Shown in pieces: positions 17,989-27,654 of a stretch of DNA of 64,000 bases (position 1 is the stretch's first letter; every line of letters starts with the position of its first letter). The notes beneath the pieces were generated by a model. It saw only the letters and a program-made list of their open reading frames with translations. It was not told the origin of the DNA and did not search any database. The stretch spans positions 3,584,001-3,648,000 of the forward strand of contig NC_008554.1 in assembly GCF_000014965.1 (NCBI RefSeq), read 5' to 3'. A program made the translations under genes and the position numbers. Origin of the DNA: Syntrophobacter fumaroxidans MPOB. GTDB taxonomy: Bacteria > Desulfobacterota > Syntrophobacteria > Syntrophobacterales > Syntrophobacteraceae.

Positions 17989-20900
17989 TTAGAACAGCGT
18001 TTCGAAATGATTGTCGTTCAAAACGGCTCTCTTGATCACGACCTTGGGAGGCCCAACTTCCTTTCGCTTCTTCTTCAATTTGATCCAGACCAGATCTCCC
18101 GATTGCTCAAACCCGGCGGGAGCGGCCAGGGCAATCCTGATCCGACCCGGACGGGAGAGATTGGATACCAGCATCGCTCCTTGCGCAACGGATCCCGCCC
18201 CCACCGAAACCGCCTCGTACCGGTCCGTCGAATAGTGGAGCGTGAGCATTCCGGAGAATACTTCTCCTTTCTGGACCTTCACCTTCAAGGGAATCGCGAA
18301 CACGCCCGAGGGATCCGACAGCGCCCTGCCCACCCAAAGGCGGGCTTTTCCTGAAAGAGCCAGACCGGGCCGGACAGGAGCCCGCGCGGTCATTGGGGTC
18401 AAAGCCGGAGCCGAACCGCTTTCGACCGACTGCCCCTGGGCGCCGGAAGACCAGTTCCCGCTGACGTCGCCGATAAGAATGCCCGTGTAATTCTGCCCCG
18501 TGAGATTGGCGCCGAGATTGGAATACGTTCGACTCTGGGGACTGAACTCCCAGACAACACCCGCCCCGGGAAACGGCAGCGCAATCAGCCCCACGGCCTT
18601 CTGCAAAATATAGGTTGCATCCATTGCCGTTATGGCACCGGTCTTGTTCACATCGGCGGCAACCGACTGGTGACCCGTCAGGCTGATCAGGCCGACGGCG
18701 TGCTGCAGCACCAGCGACGCATCGTAGGCGGAAATGCCGTCCGTGTCGTCCGACTTGGCGGGGCTCACCGAATAGTCGCCCGCAGGCAGACCCGACAGGC
18801 CGTACTCGCCTCCGGACCCGCTGAGCGCCTCATGGGCGCGCTCCCCCGTCGCCGTAAGCAAGGTCCCCGGAATGCCGGTCCCGTCTTTCCAGTAAACCAC
18901 GGTGCCGGAAATGCCGTAGACCGCATCCACCGTGAACGAACCGTCCGCCGTTTGAACCGGAATGGCCCCATCGTTGAGAGAGACGTCGACCGGGTGCAAA
19001 GCGGAACCGCCGCCGGGCGTACCCACTACCTCGAATTCGATGTTCACCAATACACCGGACCCGGCCACGGTTCCACCCGGGGACGCCATGGAAATCCGGA
19101 CTTCACCCGGCGTACCCGTGTGGGCCGCGACGCTCCACCCGGGTGTCAGGCTGCCGTTGCTCACCCCTCGTGCGTGGAGCACACCGTTGTTGAAAGTGAC
19201 CTTCAGGTCGGCGGCGGCGAGCCCCTGGACACTGGCGTTGATTGGAACCTGGACGATTGCATATTGCCCCCCGCCAACGTTCGGGAGGCTGAGCGAAGCG
19301 GCTTCGCTTGCGTATGTATAGCCGCGGAGAAGCACGCCGCTCTGACCATCCGGATTGCTCACCGCCACGTCAACGAGCTCCGGGAAGTGAGGCGGCGTTT
19401 CGCAGGTGATCTGGTTTCCGCTGACCACGCTGATATTCCCGGCCGCGGCGCCCCCGAACGTCACCGTCGACCCCGCTTTGAAATTGCTGCCGGCGACGGT
19501 CACCGGGGTCCCGCCTGCATCCGGACCGTTGCCGGGGCTGACCGCGGTCACCACGGGACGGTCAACCACGCCGACCTGGTAAGGGTATTCGGGTCGCCCG
19601 GAATACACGGTGCTGATGCCGTCGGTCGCCGAGATGTAGTACTCGATCCCCGGCGGGGTCAAAAGGGTCCCTTCAAGCGTCGCCGAGTAACGGTTTCCGG
19701 TGGTCTTGATCATCGCCCTGGCGGAATAGCTCGAACCGGCCATGGGGCGGAAGTGCAAGGTCACCGCGCTCACGCCGACGTTGTCGGTGACGTCGGCGAA
19801 AAGGCTGACCGGCAGGCCGGGCTCGGCCGAGGTGATCGGGCTGTGGCTGATCACCGGTGGAATGGTGTCGATGGGGGTTGCCGTCGCCACGTTGGAGAAT
19901 TTCGACTCCGACATGTCCGTCTTGACCACGGTGAACTTGTAGAAAGCGGGCTGGCCGGGCTGTACATTGGTGTCGCGAAAGGCCCGCTGCCCGGAGGGGA
20001 GCATGATTGAGTTCAGCCGCGTGTAGGAACCGTCCGCGGCGGTGGATTTATAGAGGTTGAATCCCGCGAGCAGCTCGAAGTCGTTCTGCGTCCACGCCAG
20101 GTCGATGTATCCCTCGCCGCCGGTCGCCTGGAGGTTCATCGATTCGATCCCGGACGTGATGATCTCGAAGCGGAACCGGCCTGCGTCGTTGCCCGTGACC
20201 AGCCACGGATCGTCCGCGGCGCGGGCTCCGGCCACGCGTATGAGCTGGTAGCCGTCGCCCGTGATCGGAGTGACATTGAACGTGCCGACCCATGTCCGCG
20301 GATCGGTCCAGCCCCCGCTGACAGGGTGCACGGTATAGTCGGTCAACGGCGTATCGGGCCCGAATGACACCTGCGGTTGGGCTGAAGTGTCCATATCACG
20401 GTTGAACGTGACGTTGAAGGTAACCGCCTCCGCACCGACTACCGATGCATCGGGATTACCGGCAGTGGATAGTGTAATATCAACGACGAATGGATATGTG
20501 GTGGTTGCAGGAGTTGTAAGGATAGGCTGATAAACCAAAGTCCCGATGCCAAAAACATCGTTAAGATCTTTAATTGCAGCATCAATAAGTGTTGTTGATG
20601 TAGTGCCCCAGTAGTTGTTGGCCATAGCCACAAATTTGTCTTCTGAAACCAATTGAAACGAAGTTCTCATCCAATGATTTATATTAGGATCCCAATATTT
20701 ACTTAAGAATGCATTATTTATGTGTCTAGAATTAACACTTGCCTCCAATTCTGTTTGATAACAATCTTCATTGCATCCATACCAATATAAACCCCATACA
20801 CGATTTTCAGTATTATTTTGAATAAATGTGGAATTAATCAATAATCGTGCATTTCCATAAGACATATGATATGCCCAGCTATCACCTTTTGCCTCAAAAA

Positions 20901-23619
20901 GACAAGTATTTGCTGTACCTGGGATGAGCGAATTATGATCTGGCCAGCTGTATATAATACTATTAGTTATAGAACGTGGAGGGCCTTGCATTGTGATTCC
21001 TGTACCTCCAAGGGCTGTTACATCTTGAAAGATTATACAGTGATCAATTGAATTTGGCCCATTTTTTGCCCCACTCATTCCCCACTCAGGTGTATCCACT
21101 CTTGTGTATTTGACATTAAATGTTCCGGGATCGAATGTGTTGATGGACACCTTACGATTGTATTGGTTGATCCGGAGTGGAAAGAGCTCAACAGGTTCAT
21201 GATAAGTGCCGTTGATCAACAGATTGCCATAGACGCTTATGTCGGCTCCGGTTGGCTCAGCATATGGATCCTGAGGCGCCGGAGAGCCCCACTGGATCTG
21301 GGCGCCCTCCGATATGGTCAGCGTAATACCGGAGTTGACCCGTGTCTGACCGGGTAGGATCCAAAAATAGTCTTTTGTCAGGACAGTATCTTCGGTGATG
21401 TACCGAGGTAATTCCCGCCCGCGCTGGACAACCTGGTAGAATCTCGATTCAGTCGTGTAAACGGTCGTGTCCATCGGATCCAGTCCGTTGCGCGCCGTAA
21501 TGGTGAGGCGGAACGGGATGACGTGATCGTTGGGGCAGTCCTGCGAGACGATGAATTGAAAAGGGTGAGCGACCCCCACAATGACTCCCTGCTCGTCGTA
21601 TATGAGTCCGTTGTCGTCCCAGTTGAACGATCCGACGGCCCCGTAGTCCACCGTGTCTATGGGAATGGTGACGTAGGGATCTGCCTGGAACGCGCCCTCT
21701 GCCCAGGCTTCCAGCTTGACGGTCACCGGGTCGGCCTTTCCCCAGTGGTTGCGGATAACGATGGCCAGGTCGACCGTTTCCCCGGCATCCACGATTCCAT
21801 CGTTGTCATTGACGGCGCTTTGCGACGTTGTGTCGAAGAGCCAGTGCTCCAGGTAGGAAAGCTCGGGTTTCGGCGCGACTGTGAGCGAAGCGAGGGCGTC
21901 GGCGACGGGACCGGCATTCGCCGCAATCTGGCCCATGATGAAACGCGAGGTGTAGAGTTCCTTGTCCGTCCACTTGGTGCGAAGGAGCGCCGCGATTCCC
22001 GAGACCACGGGGGCCGCCATGGATGTGCCGTCCCAGGCTGCATACTGCTCGTTGGGGAATGTGCTCCATATGTCGACGCCGGGAGCCATGAGCTCGTATT
22101 CGTGCGAGTCATGGGGAACGCAATCCGTGTTGGAAAAGCTCGCGATTAGTCCGCTCGGCGTCGAAGCCATCACCCCCAGCACCCAGTTGTAGGCCGCCGG
22201 ATACATGTCGCGCCCCCCAATGCAAGGCAGATTGATAGCTCCATCGTTGCCCGCCGCGGCGACCAGCACCGCTTGTTCAAAAGCCACCGCCAGGGCATCT
22301 TCCTCGACCTGTGAACGGGCGTACCCGCCGAAAGACATGTTGATGATGTCCGCCCCCTGGGAAACGGCGTAATAAATGGCTTCGGCGATGTCGGACGTGG
22401 CCAGCACCCCAGAGTACTGTGCCGCCTTGATAGCCATGACCTGGACGTTATAGGCGACCCCCACGCCCCCCAGGCCGTTTTTCCCCTGGGCGGCAATGAT
22501 CCCGGCAACGTGGGTGCCGTGGCCGTGATCGTCCAGGGGATTGCCCGATTCATTCCAGCTGTTGCTCACGACGTTCACACCGTGCACATCGTCAATGAAA
22601 CCGTTTGCGTCGTCGTCTATGCCGTTCCCCGGGATCTCACGGCTGTTCACCCACATGTTGGCCGCCAGGTCGGGATGATTGTAATCCACACCGGTGTCGA
22701 TCACCGCGACGACGATATCCCGGCTGCCGCCGGGGCTGAACCCCTGATCTTCCAGCCACTGCCACGCCAGGGGAATGTTCGCGGCATCCAGGTGCCATTG
22801 TTGGCCGTACAGCGGATCGGTGGAACCGTCGGGCGGGCTGGACAGGCGATTCGAGTGTCCCGTGCCGGGAGTCTTAATCGGGGCGCCGACAGGACGTCGA
22901 TAGTAGTCCGGCTCGACATATTCGACACCCGGCTGCCCACTCAGCGCGTCCACCAGCGCATGGATGTCTTTTTTCTTTTTCGATTTCGATATCCGCGCGC
23001 GATACCATTTTGTGAGATCTGGTTTGGGGACACTCTTCCCCAGGGACGACAGTATCCTCTCTCCAGCCTTCGGCGCCCTCGCATTACGGAAGACCGGCTC
23101 CATTCTCTCGACTCCGTGCGCGGAGAGGGTCCTGTTCAACGCCGCATTTTCGCTCAGCCCCCCCTTGACGTTGTCCCTTGGCGGTTTGGCACTCGCGGCC
23201 ATCTTGATCAGCACATGATCGGGCGCCGAATCGCATCCGCCTGCCGGACACGGATGCTCGCGCTTGTTCTTTTCATCGAAGGGCGAGTAGGCGTGTTTCG
23301 GAACGCCTTCCGCCGGGTCGTTCCTGTGCGGCCCGTTCCGGGTCGGCTTGATATTGCCCGTGTGACCGGCCAACTGGGCGGGATGCTTGCCTTTCCGAAC
23401 GGCATCCCGCAGCCCGGAGGCAACCGGGGAAGCTGCGGCGGGAGAGGACACCGCGCTCCCCCCGACAGGTGATGAACCCTGTTTAGACTCCGCGTTCGGA
23501 CTCTTCTCCCGGCCGGCCTTCTGCTTCCCCGCCCAGGCAGACGGGATGGTTGCGGCAATTGCCAAGATCGCACAAAACACAACCAGGGTACCCAGCGTCG
23601 AGCGATATCCGCGTGACAT
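17989..23619 (-). CDS. very large S8 (subtilisin-like) serine protease with cohesin and dockerin modules
   Basis: 1876-residue exported protease. Start ATG 23619 has AGGAGGG upstream; the signal peptide ends near 'SAWA'. An inhibitor-like propeptide (about 135-245) precedes the subtilisin domain, whose triad is Asp308 ('IDTG'), His367 ('HGTHVAG') and Ser533 ('GTSMAAP'), with the oxyanion Asn458. Downstream come a parallel beta-helix-like region (about 816-1040), fibronectin III-like (1150-1250), IPT/TIG (1353-1440), a cohesin-like module (1440-1566), a dockerin-like double calcium repeat (1620-1676, 'ADVNKTGAITAMDATYIL') and a second cohesin-like module (1757-1876). The beta-helix region is encoded by unusually AT-rich DNA. 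Probable role: surface or secreted proteolysis and complex assembly. Confidence 0.92.
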   Translation of the reverse strand: MSRGYRSTLGTLVVFCAILAIAATIPSAWAGKQKAGREKSPNAESKQGSSPVGGSAVSSPAAASPVASGLRDAVRKGKHPAQLAGHTGNIKPTRNGPHRNDPAEGVPKHAYSPFDEKNKREHPCPAGGCDSAPDHVLIKMAASAKPPRDNVKGGLSENAALNRTLSAHGVERMEPVFRNARAPKAGERILSSLGKSVPKPDLTKWYRARISKSKKKKDIHALVDALSGQPGVEYVEPDYYRRPVGAPIKTPGTGHSNRLSSPPDGSTDPLYGQQWHLDAANIPLAWQWLEDQGFSPGGSRDIVVAVIDTGVDYNHPDLAANMWVNSREIPGNGIDDDANGFIDDVHGVNVVSNSWNESGNPLDDHGHGTHVAGIIAAQGKNGLGGVGVAYNVQVMAIKAAQYSGVLATSDIAEAIYYAVSQGADIINMSFGGYARSQVEEDALAVAFEQAVLVAAAGNDGAINLPCIGGRDMYPAAYNWVLGVMASTPSGLIASFSNTDCVPHDSHEYELMAPGVDIWSTFPNEQYAAWDGTSMAAPVVSGIAALLRTKWTDKELYTSRFIMGQIAANAGPVADALASLTVAPKPELSYLEHWLFDTTSQSAVNDNDGIVDAGETVDLAIVIRNHWGKADPVTVKLEAWAEGAFQADPYVTIPIDTVDYGAVGSFNWDDNGLIYDEQGVIVGVAHPFQFIVSQDCPNDHVIPFRLTITARNGLDPMDTTVYTTESRFYQVVQRGRELPRYITEDTVLTKDYFWILPGQTRVNSGITLTISEGAQIQWGSPAPQDPYAEPTGADISVYGNLLINGTYHEPVELFPLRINQYNRKVSINTFDPGTFNVKYTRVDTPEWGMSGAKNGPNSIDHCIIFQDVTALGGTGITMQGPPRSITNSIIYSWPDHNSLIPGTANTCLFEAKGDSWAYHMSYGNARLLINSTFIQNNTENRVWGLYWYGCNEDCYQTELEASVNSRHINNAFLSKYWDPNINHWMRTSFQLVSEDKFVAMANNYWGTTSTTLIDAAIKDLNDVFGIGTLVYQPILTTPATTTYPFVVDITLSTAGNPDASVVGAEAVTFNVTFNRDMDTSAQPQVSFGPDTPLTDYTVHPVSGGWTDPRTWVGTFNVTPITGDGYQLIRVAGARAADDPWLVTGNDAGRFRFEIITSGIESMNLQATGGEGYIDLAWTQNDFELLAGFNLYKSTAADGSYTRLNSIMLPSGQRAFRDTNVQPGQPAFYKFTVVKTDMSESKFSNVATATPIDTIPPVISHSPITSAEPGLPVSLFADVTDNVGVSAVTLHFRPMAGSSYSARAMIKTTGNRYSATLEGTLLTPPGIEYYISATDGISTVYSGRPEYPYQVGVVDRPVVTAVSPGNGPDAGGTPVTVAGSNFKAGSTVTFGGAAAGNISVVSGNQITCETPPHFPELVDVAVSNPDGQSGVLLRGYTYASEAASLSLPNVGGGQYAIVQVPINASVQGLAAADLKVTFNNGVLHARGVSNGSLTPGWSVAAHTGTPGEVRISMASPGGTVAGSGVLVNIEFEVVGTPGGGSALHPVDVSLNDGAIPVQTADGSFTVDAVYGISGTVVYWKDGTGIPGTLLTATGERAHEALSGSGGEYGLSGLPAGDYSVSPAKSDDTDGISAYDASLVLQHAVGLISLTGHQSVAADVNKTGAITAMDATYILQKAVGLIALPFPGAGVVWEFSPQSRTYSNLGANLTGQNYTGILIGDVSGNWSSGAQGQSVESGSAPALTPMTARAPVRPGLALSGKARLWVGRALSDPSGVFAIPLKVKVQKGEVFSGMLTLHYSTDRYEAVSVGAGSVAQGAMLVSNLSRPGRIRIALAAPAGFEQSGDLVWIKLKKKRKEVGPPKVVIKRAVLNDNHFETLF

Positions 23620-24879
23620 CCACACCCTCCTGATCTTACGTTTCACTGATACGTCATACCGTTTGTGCCCGAGAGCGGGCCACCGCCGGCAGCTCATCGG
23701 GCATTGATTCGACTGATGGAAATCGTTTTACCTTGATCATACGGGTTGCCGCCGGCATGAAAGAACGACGGCTGGTCAGAAACAGACGAATCGCCCCGTG
23801 TACCTTGACAGGCACAGCCTCTTCATGCCATGGAAACACAAAAATCGGCGCGGGGTCGAAAACTTCCGGAAATGGCGCAAAGCCCTGCTTCAATGCCATA
23901 AGGCGGGCCAAGACCTCTATTCACATAGATCTCTCCACCCCATGGCACCATTAAAACAAAACTAGGCTCAGTATTTACATTCGCGACTTTTGGGGGGGAT
24001 ATCCGGAAGAATCGGCAGCGGATGACGAAGCGGATCATGCACCACATACAACACTGCAGTGGAGCCAAGGCCGCGCCGTTCTACCGGACCTGGATCGGCA
24101 AGCCGCTGGTTGAATCACTTCAAAGAACGCATGAGATGCGGCACAGGCTGAAAAGCAGCCCGATATGAGCTTCCTGCCGTGATATCATCGAATGGATAGG
24201 ATCATTTTCATCGTCTCCACCTTTTTCCTTATGTCGTTCCGGATACAAATGCAAATTAAATCTGGCGTTGCACAGTCGATCCTGTCGTGCCTGTCAGTCG
24301 GACGCACCTCAGAGCGAATCGGCCGGACCGCCGGGCGGTGCCCGCCCGCAATTCGGAAACGGTCCGGGCGGCGCGGCCCCGTTCCCGGGGGGCGGCGGAG
24401 CCGCAGGGGCGCCTTCTTGTGATTGACAAGTCCCCGTTCGAAACGTATGGTGCGATTCAAATCAGGCGGCCGGCAACCGGCCCGGGGGGGGAGATCCGCC
24501 GTCGAGGCTCGGTGCATTCGTTCTTCCCGGGGCGATGCGGCGACTCCGGCAAAGCAGTCCCGGTCGTCGCGCGGCACAATGCAACGGCTCCCCGGTGTTT
24601 CGTCTTCCGGCGACGATTCGCAGGGGCTGTCTCGATCGGCAGGCTTCATGCCGACGATCCCCGTGCCCGCGTGGGGTGCTCGGCTTCCTGGGCATGTGTG
24701 ACGATCAGGGGTGAACGGTCCCCGTGCTCGCGTGGGGCACTCCTGGCCGCCCCGTGGCGAAGTCGTTGCCCGGGAGCTCGAAAAGGGCGGGGACAAAGCC
24801 CGCCGAATCCGCGCTCCGAGCCCGGGAATCGCTCAGCTTGCGCCTCAGTCACGTAAGCTCACGACTTAAGGAACGAAAA
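23620..24879. other. 1.26-kb intergenic region
   Basis: Between divergently transcribed genes (protease leftward, CDP-alcohol phosphotransferase rightward). A short plus-strand frame at 24022-24168 ends in a plausible basic peptide but lacks a ribosome site and known motifs; it may be a gene remnant. The region 24190-24860 is GC-rich with only arginine/proline-rich frames. The promoter of the protease operon should lie just right of 23619. No RNA gene seen. Confidence 0.45.
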
Positions 24880-26112
24880 ATGGTCAGAACGGCAGTTATT
24901 CTTGCTTCGGATGACAAGGGCATGGCGCCGGTTTTCGGCATCCCGGCGGCCCGGCGGCTGGCTCTACACCTGGTTCGGATTGGATTCACCCACATTCACA
25001 TGGTTGGCCGGGTAAACTCTTTTGTCCCCGTCCTCTCCGACCTCGTGCCCGAGCGCTGCTTCCACCCGGTTATGAATGGGGAGTCCCTGGAGCGGGTTGT
25101 CCGAGAGCTCGGAATCCCCGCGGAAGAAAGGGTGTTGGTGCTCAAGGCGAATCTTGTCGCCGACCGAAGCGCCCTCGCCCGTTTCCTGGCCTCCTGCGGC
25201 GAAGCGACCGCCTGCCGCATGGAAGTCGCCGGGGCCCGCGGAAGAAACGACGGGCTCTACCTCGCCGACCAGGCCAATCTTGTATCCATCGTCGATTCTC
25301 TGTGGTCGAACAGCGACCTCGATCCCGCGGTCCTGAAGGACATTAAAGAGATTCCGGCCCTCGGCGGGCTCCCCTCCATCATCGAAGATCGGGAAACCGA
25401 CGCAGGGAAGTCGGAGGATCGGCTGGTGAAGGCCCTGGGCGCCCAGACCGAGGCCGACGACGGCCTGATGGCACGGTATTTTGACCGGCACATCTCCCAG
25501 TTCGTGAGCAGGAGGCTTGCCCATACCGGCATAATGCCCAACCACATCACGCTGATCGGCATGACCCTGGGGCTGATCGGCGCACTGCTCCTTTCCCTGC
25601 AGGGCTACTGGGTCAAGGTCGTCGGTTCGTTTCTGTTCGTGGTCTGTGTGATCGTGGATGGAGTCGACGGCGAGGTTGCGCGCCTGAAAATGAAAGAGAG
25701 CACCTTCGGGCATTACCTGGACATCGTGACCGACAACATCGTGCACGCGGCCATATTCGTGGGGATCGCCTTCGGCCTGTACCACGACACCGGCGATGCG
25801 GGATATCTCGGTTATCTGTGGGTGCTCCTGGGAGGGTTTTGCGTCTGCCTGGTCGCCGTCTACGTGTTCATCCTGCGGCTCGATGCCGACACCCTGAGCC
25901 GTTCGCCCAAGACGTTGCGCATCATGGCCCTGGTGACCAATCGCGACTTTGCCTATCTCGTGTTTGCCCTCGCCGTGATCGGCCGGCTGAGCTGGTTCCT
26001 GCTGGGCGCGGCGCTAGGGTCCTACGCGTTCGCGATCGTCTTGTGTTTCGTCGGCTCTCGCGAGCGACGCACGCGCGCCGCCGCGATCAAGCACCCGGCT
26101 TCCTCCCAGTGA
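24880..26112 (+). CDS. CDP-alcohol phosphatidyltransferase with N-terminal nucleotidyltransferase-like domain
   Basis: 410-residue protein. Residues about 1-190 resemble the nucleotidyltransferase (MobA-like) fold of inositol-1-phosphate cytidylyltransferase/DIP-phosphate synthase fusions, but the usual G-x-G-T-R loop is replaced by 'ASDDKGMAPVFG', so this half may be inactive. The C-terminal half is membrane embedded and carries the complete CDP-alcohol motif D-x2-D-G-x2-A-R-x8-G-x3-D-x3-D with Asp260, Asp263, Asp281 and Asp285. It should transfer a phospho-alcohol from a CDP-alcohol to a second alcohol. ATG 24880 (AAGGAA upstream) is used. It is transcribed toward the minus-strand cluster it seems to belong with and is a paralog of the gene at 28780-30069. 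Confidence 0.85.
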   Translation: MVRTAVILASDDKGMAPVFGIPAARRLALHLVRIGFTHIHMVGRVNSFVPVLSDLVPERCFHPVMNGESLERVVRELGIPAEERVLVLKANLVADRSALARFLASCGEATACRMEVAGARGRNDGLYLADQANLVSIVDSLWSNSDLDPAVLKDIKEIPALGGLPSIIEDRETDAGKSEDRLVKALGAQTEADDGLMARYFDRHISQFVSRRLAHTGIMPNHITLIGMTLGLIGALLLSLQGYWVKVVGSFLFVVCVIVDGVDGEVARLKMKESTFGHYLDIVTDNIVHAAIFVGIAFGLYHDTGDAGYLGYLWVLLGGFCVCLVAVYVFILRLDADTLSRSPKTLRIMALVTNRDFAYLVFALAVIGRLSWFLLGAALGSYAFAIVLCFVGSRERRTRAAAIKHPASSQ

Positions 26113-26291
26113 CCCGCGTCGGCGGTTCGCCGCAAGGACGGCCCCGGCACCGGCCGCGCGCGGCAGGATGACGGAAGGCTCCAGGGACACGGCAACGGAT
26201 TGCCGTTCCTTGTCATAGTCCGGCGTTCGTCACGGTACCGGGCATTTCATATTGCGGCGTGACCGCGGAAGAAAGCCGCGCCGGATTGCCT

Positions 26292-27266
26292 TCATGCCGT
26301 GAGCGCATCCCTGGACATCTCCACAAAATGCCGCAGGGACCATGGTTCCTGGGCCGCCCCGCGGCAGGAATACCAGCAGCGGCCACAGTCGGTCGGTTCG
26401 AACGTCCTGCCGTGCCATTCGGTGTAATGGGCGGCGGCAGGGTGGTCCGAGCACCGCTTGATCATCCCGTCGGGGGTGACCTGGACCCAGTTCACGCCGG
26501 CGGTACAGCCCGGGATCCTCCTTTTCTCGAAAAACTCCGGAATCCTGTCCAGGTAAAAGATACTGGTCGTGAGGTTGCCGAGGGTCCTCTTGAGGACTTT
26601 CAGCTCCCCGATGACCTGTTCCAGCCGGCGAAGCTCCGCCTGTTCGATCATATGGTCAAGGTTGTCGGTGCGCCAGCAGTTATAGGTGCTCAAGGAAACC
26701 TTGATCCCCATCCGGGCGCATTCGCGCACCAGGCGCGGCACCTCCCTGTAGTTTCCCCTCTTGAGGACCACGTTGAAGCAGAGATTGACGCCGGCGGAAC
26801 CGAGCCGGGGGGCCAGGGCCAGGATATGCCCGGCAAGGCCGTGAATGCCGCGGCCTTCGTCATGCCTCTCGTCGAGATAGTCCAACGAAATGGACATTTC
26901 GTCGAGCCCGGCCTCCCAGAGCGCGACGCCATTCTCCCTGGTCAGCAGCGAGCCGTTGGTGATGAGGGATATGAAGAGGAATCCGAAACTGCGGCGCAAC
27001 GATGCGATCAACTCCGGAAGGTCCGCTCTCAGGAGCGGTTCCCCACCGGTGAGGCTGACCGAGAGGGGAGCCAGCTTTCTCACCACCTCCACATAATCCC
27101 CGAGCTCCCCGGTCGGCTTTTCCTTCCAGTAATCGCAGAAGTTGCAGCGCGCATTGCACCTCTTGGTGACCTCCAGGTTGATATTGAAAAGGCCGCCTTT
27201 CGTCAAGTACTTGAAGTACTTGCAACCCCCGATGAGCATTTCCGAACGACTCATTTTGCGGGACAT
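26292..27266 (-). CDS. radical SAM protein with SPASM-like C-terminus
   Basis: 324-residue iron-sulfur enzyme. The radical SAM cluster motif CxxxCxxC is at Cys37, Cys41 and Cys44, followed by the SAM-binding 'SLTGGEPLLR'. The C-terminal part has additional cysteines ('PGCTAG', 'KRCSDH', 'CGRCWYSCRG') that could bind an auxiliary 4Fe-4S cluster as in SPASM or twitch domains. The ATG at 27266 has AAGGAA upstream. It is the last minus-strand gene of the 26-37 kb cluster, 388 bp from the next gene. Relatives modify peptides, sugars or lipids; the substrate here is unknown. Confidence 0.85.
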   Translation of the reverse strand: MSRKMSRSEMLIGGCKYFKYLTKGGLFNINLEVTKRCNARCNFCDYWKEKPTGELGDYVEVVRKLAPLSVSLTGGEPLLRADLPELIASLRRSFGFLFISLITNGSLLTRENGVALWEAGLDEMSISLDYLDERHDEGRGIHGLAGHILALAPRLGSAGVNLCFNVVLKRGNYREVPRLVRECARMGIKVSLSTYNCWRTDNLDHMIEQAELRRLEQVIGELKVLKRTLGNLTTSIFYLDRIPEFFEKRRIPGCTAGVNWVQVTPDGMIKRCSDHPAAAHYTEWHGRTFEPTDCGRCWYSCRGAAQEPWSLRHFVEMSRDALTA

Positions 27267-27654
27267 ATTTTTCCTTGCGTGGTTTCAATTCTCCGTTTCA
27301 AGGCATGAATGCGCGATCGTCTCGAAAGGAACGCATCCGGCTGCCGCCGCGCTGAACGATCGACCTTGAGAAGAATTGACAGGATACCCGGTTCTGACGG
27401 GCGATATTTGAGGGTGTCCGGACAAGACTGTCGAACTTGGGACCGCTGAAGCCGGTTCGCTCTCGCTTTTTCAATTATTGATAATAAACCGGCATGGAAT
27501 TGTCAAACTCGATTTCCCTCGGCGGGACCTGTCCGATCGATGCTCTGGGGAGAGGAATGCGGAAGACCGACAGCGCCGCCGGTGCCGGGGCCACCGCAAC
27601 GGCGAGCGGGGTTCTGTCGGAGGCGCGATCAGTCGATTTTCGCCGTCGAGGTAT
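27267..27654. other. intergenic between radical SAM and flippase-like genes
   Basis: 388 bp. An AT-rich stretch near 27460-27500 might hold the radical SAM gene's own promoter on the minus strand, but no clear -35/-10 pair is visible. No gene recognised. Confidence 0.4.

Noticed and set aside
24022-24168. 48-codon plus-strand frame that might be a gene remnant
   Set aside because: Plausible basic peptide, but no ribosome site and no recognised family; noted only in the intergenic entry.
24185-24796. 203-codon minus-strand frame in the 24-kb gap
   Set aside because: Low-complexity Arg/Pro/Ser-rich translation typical of non-coding GC-rich DNA.
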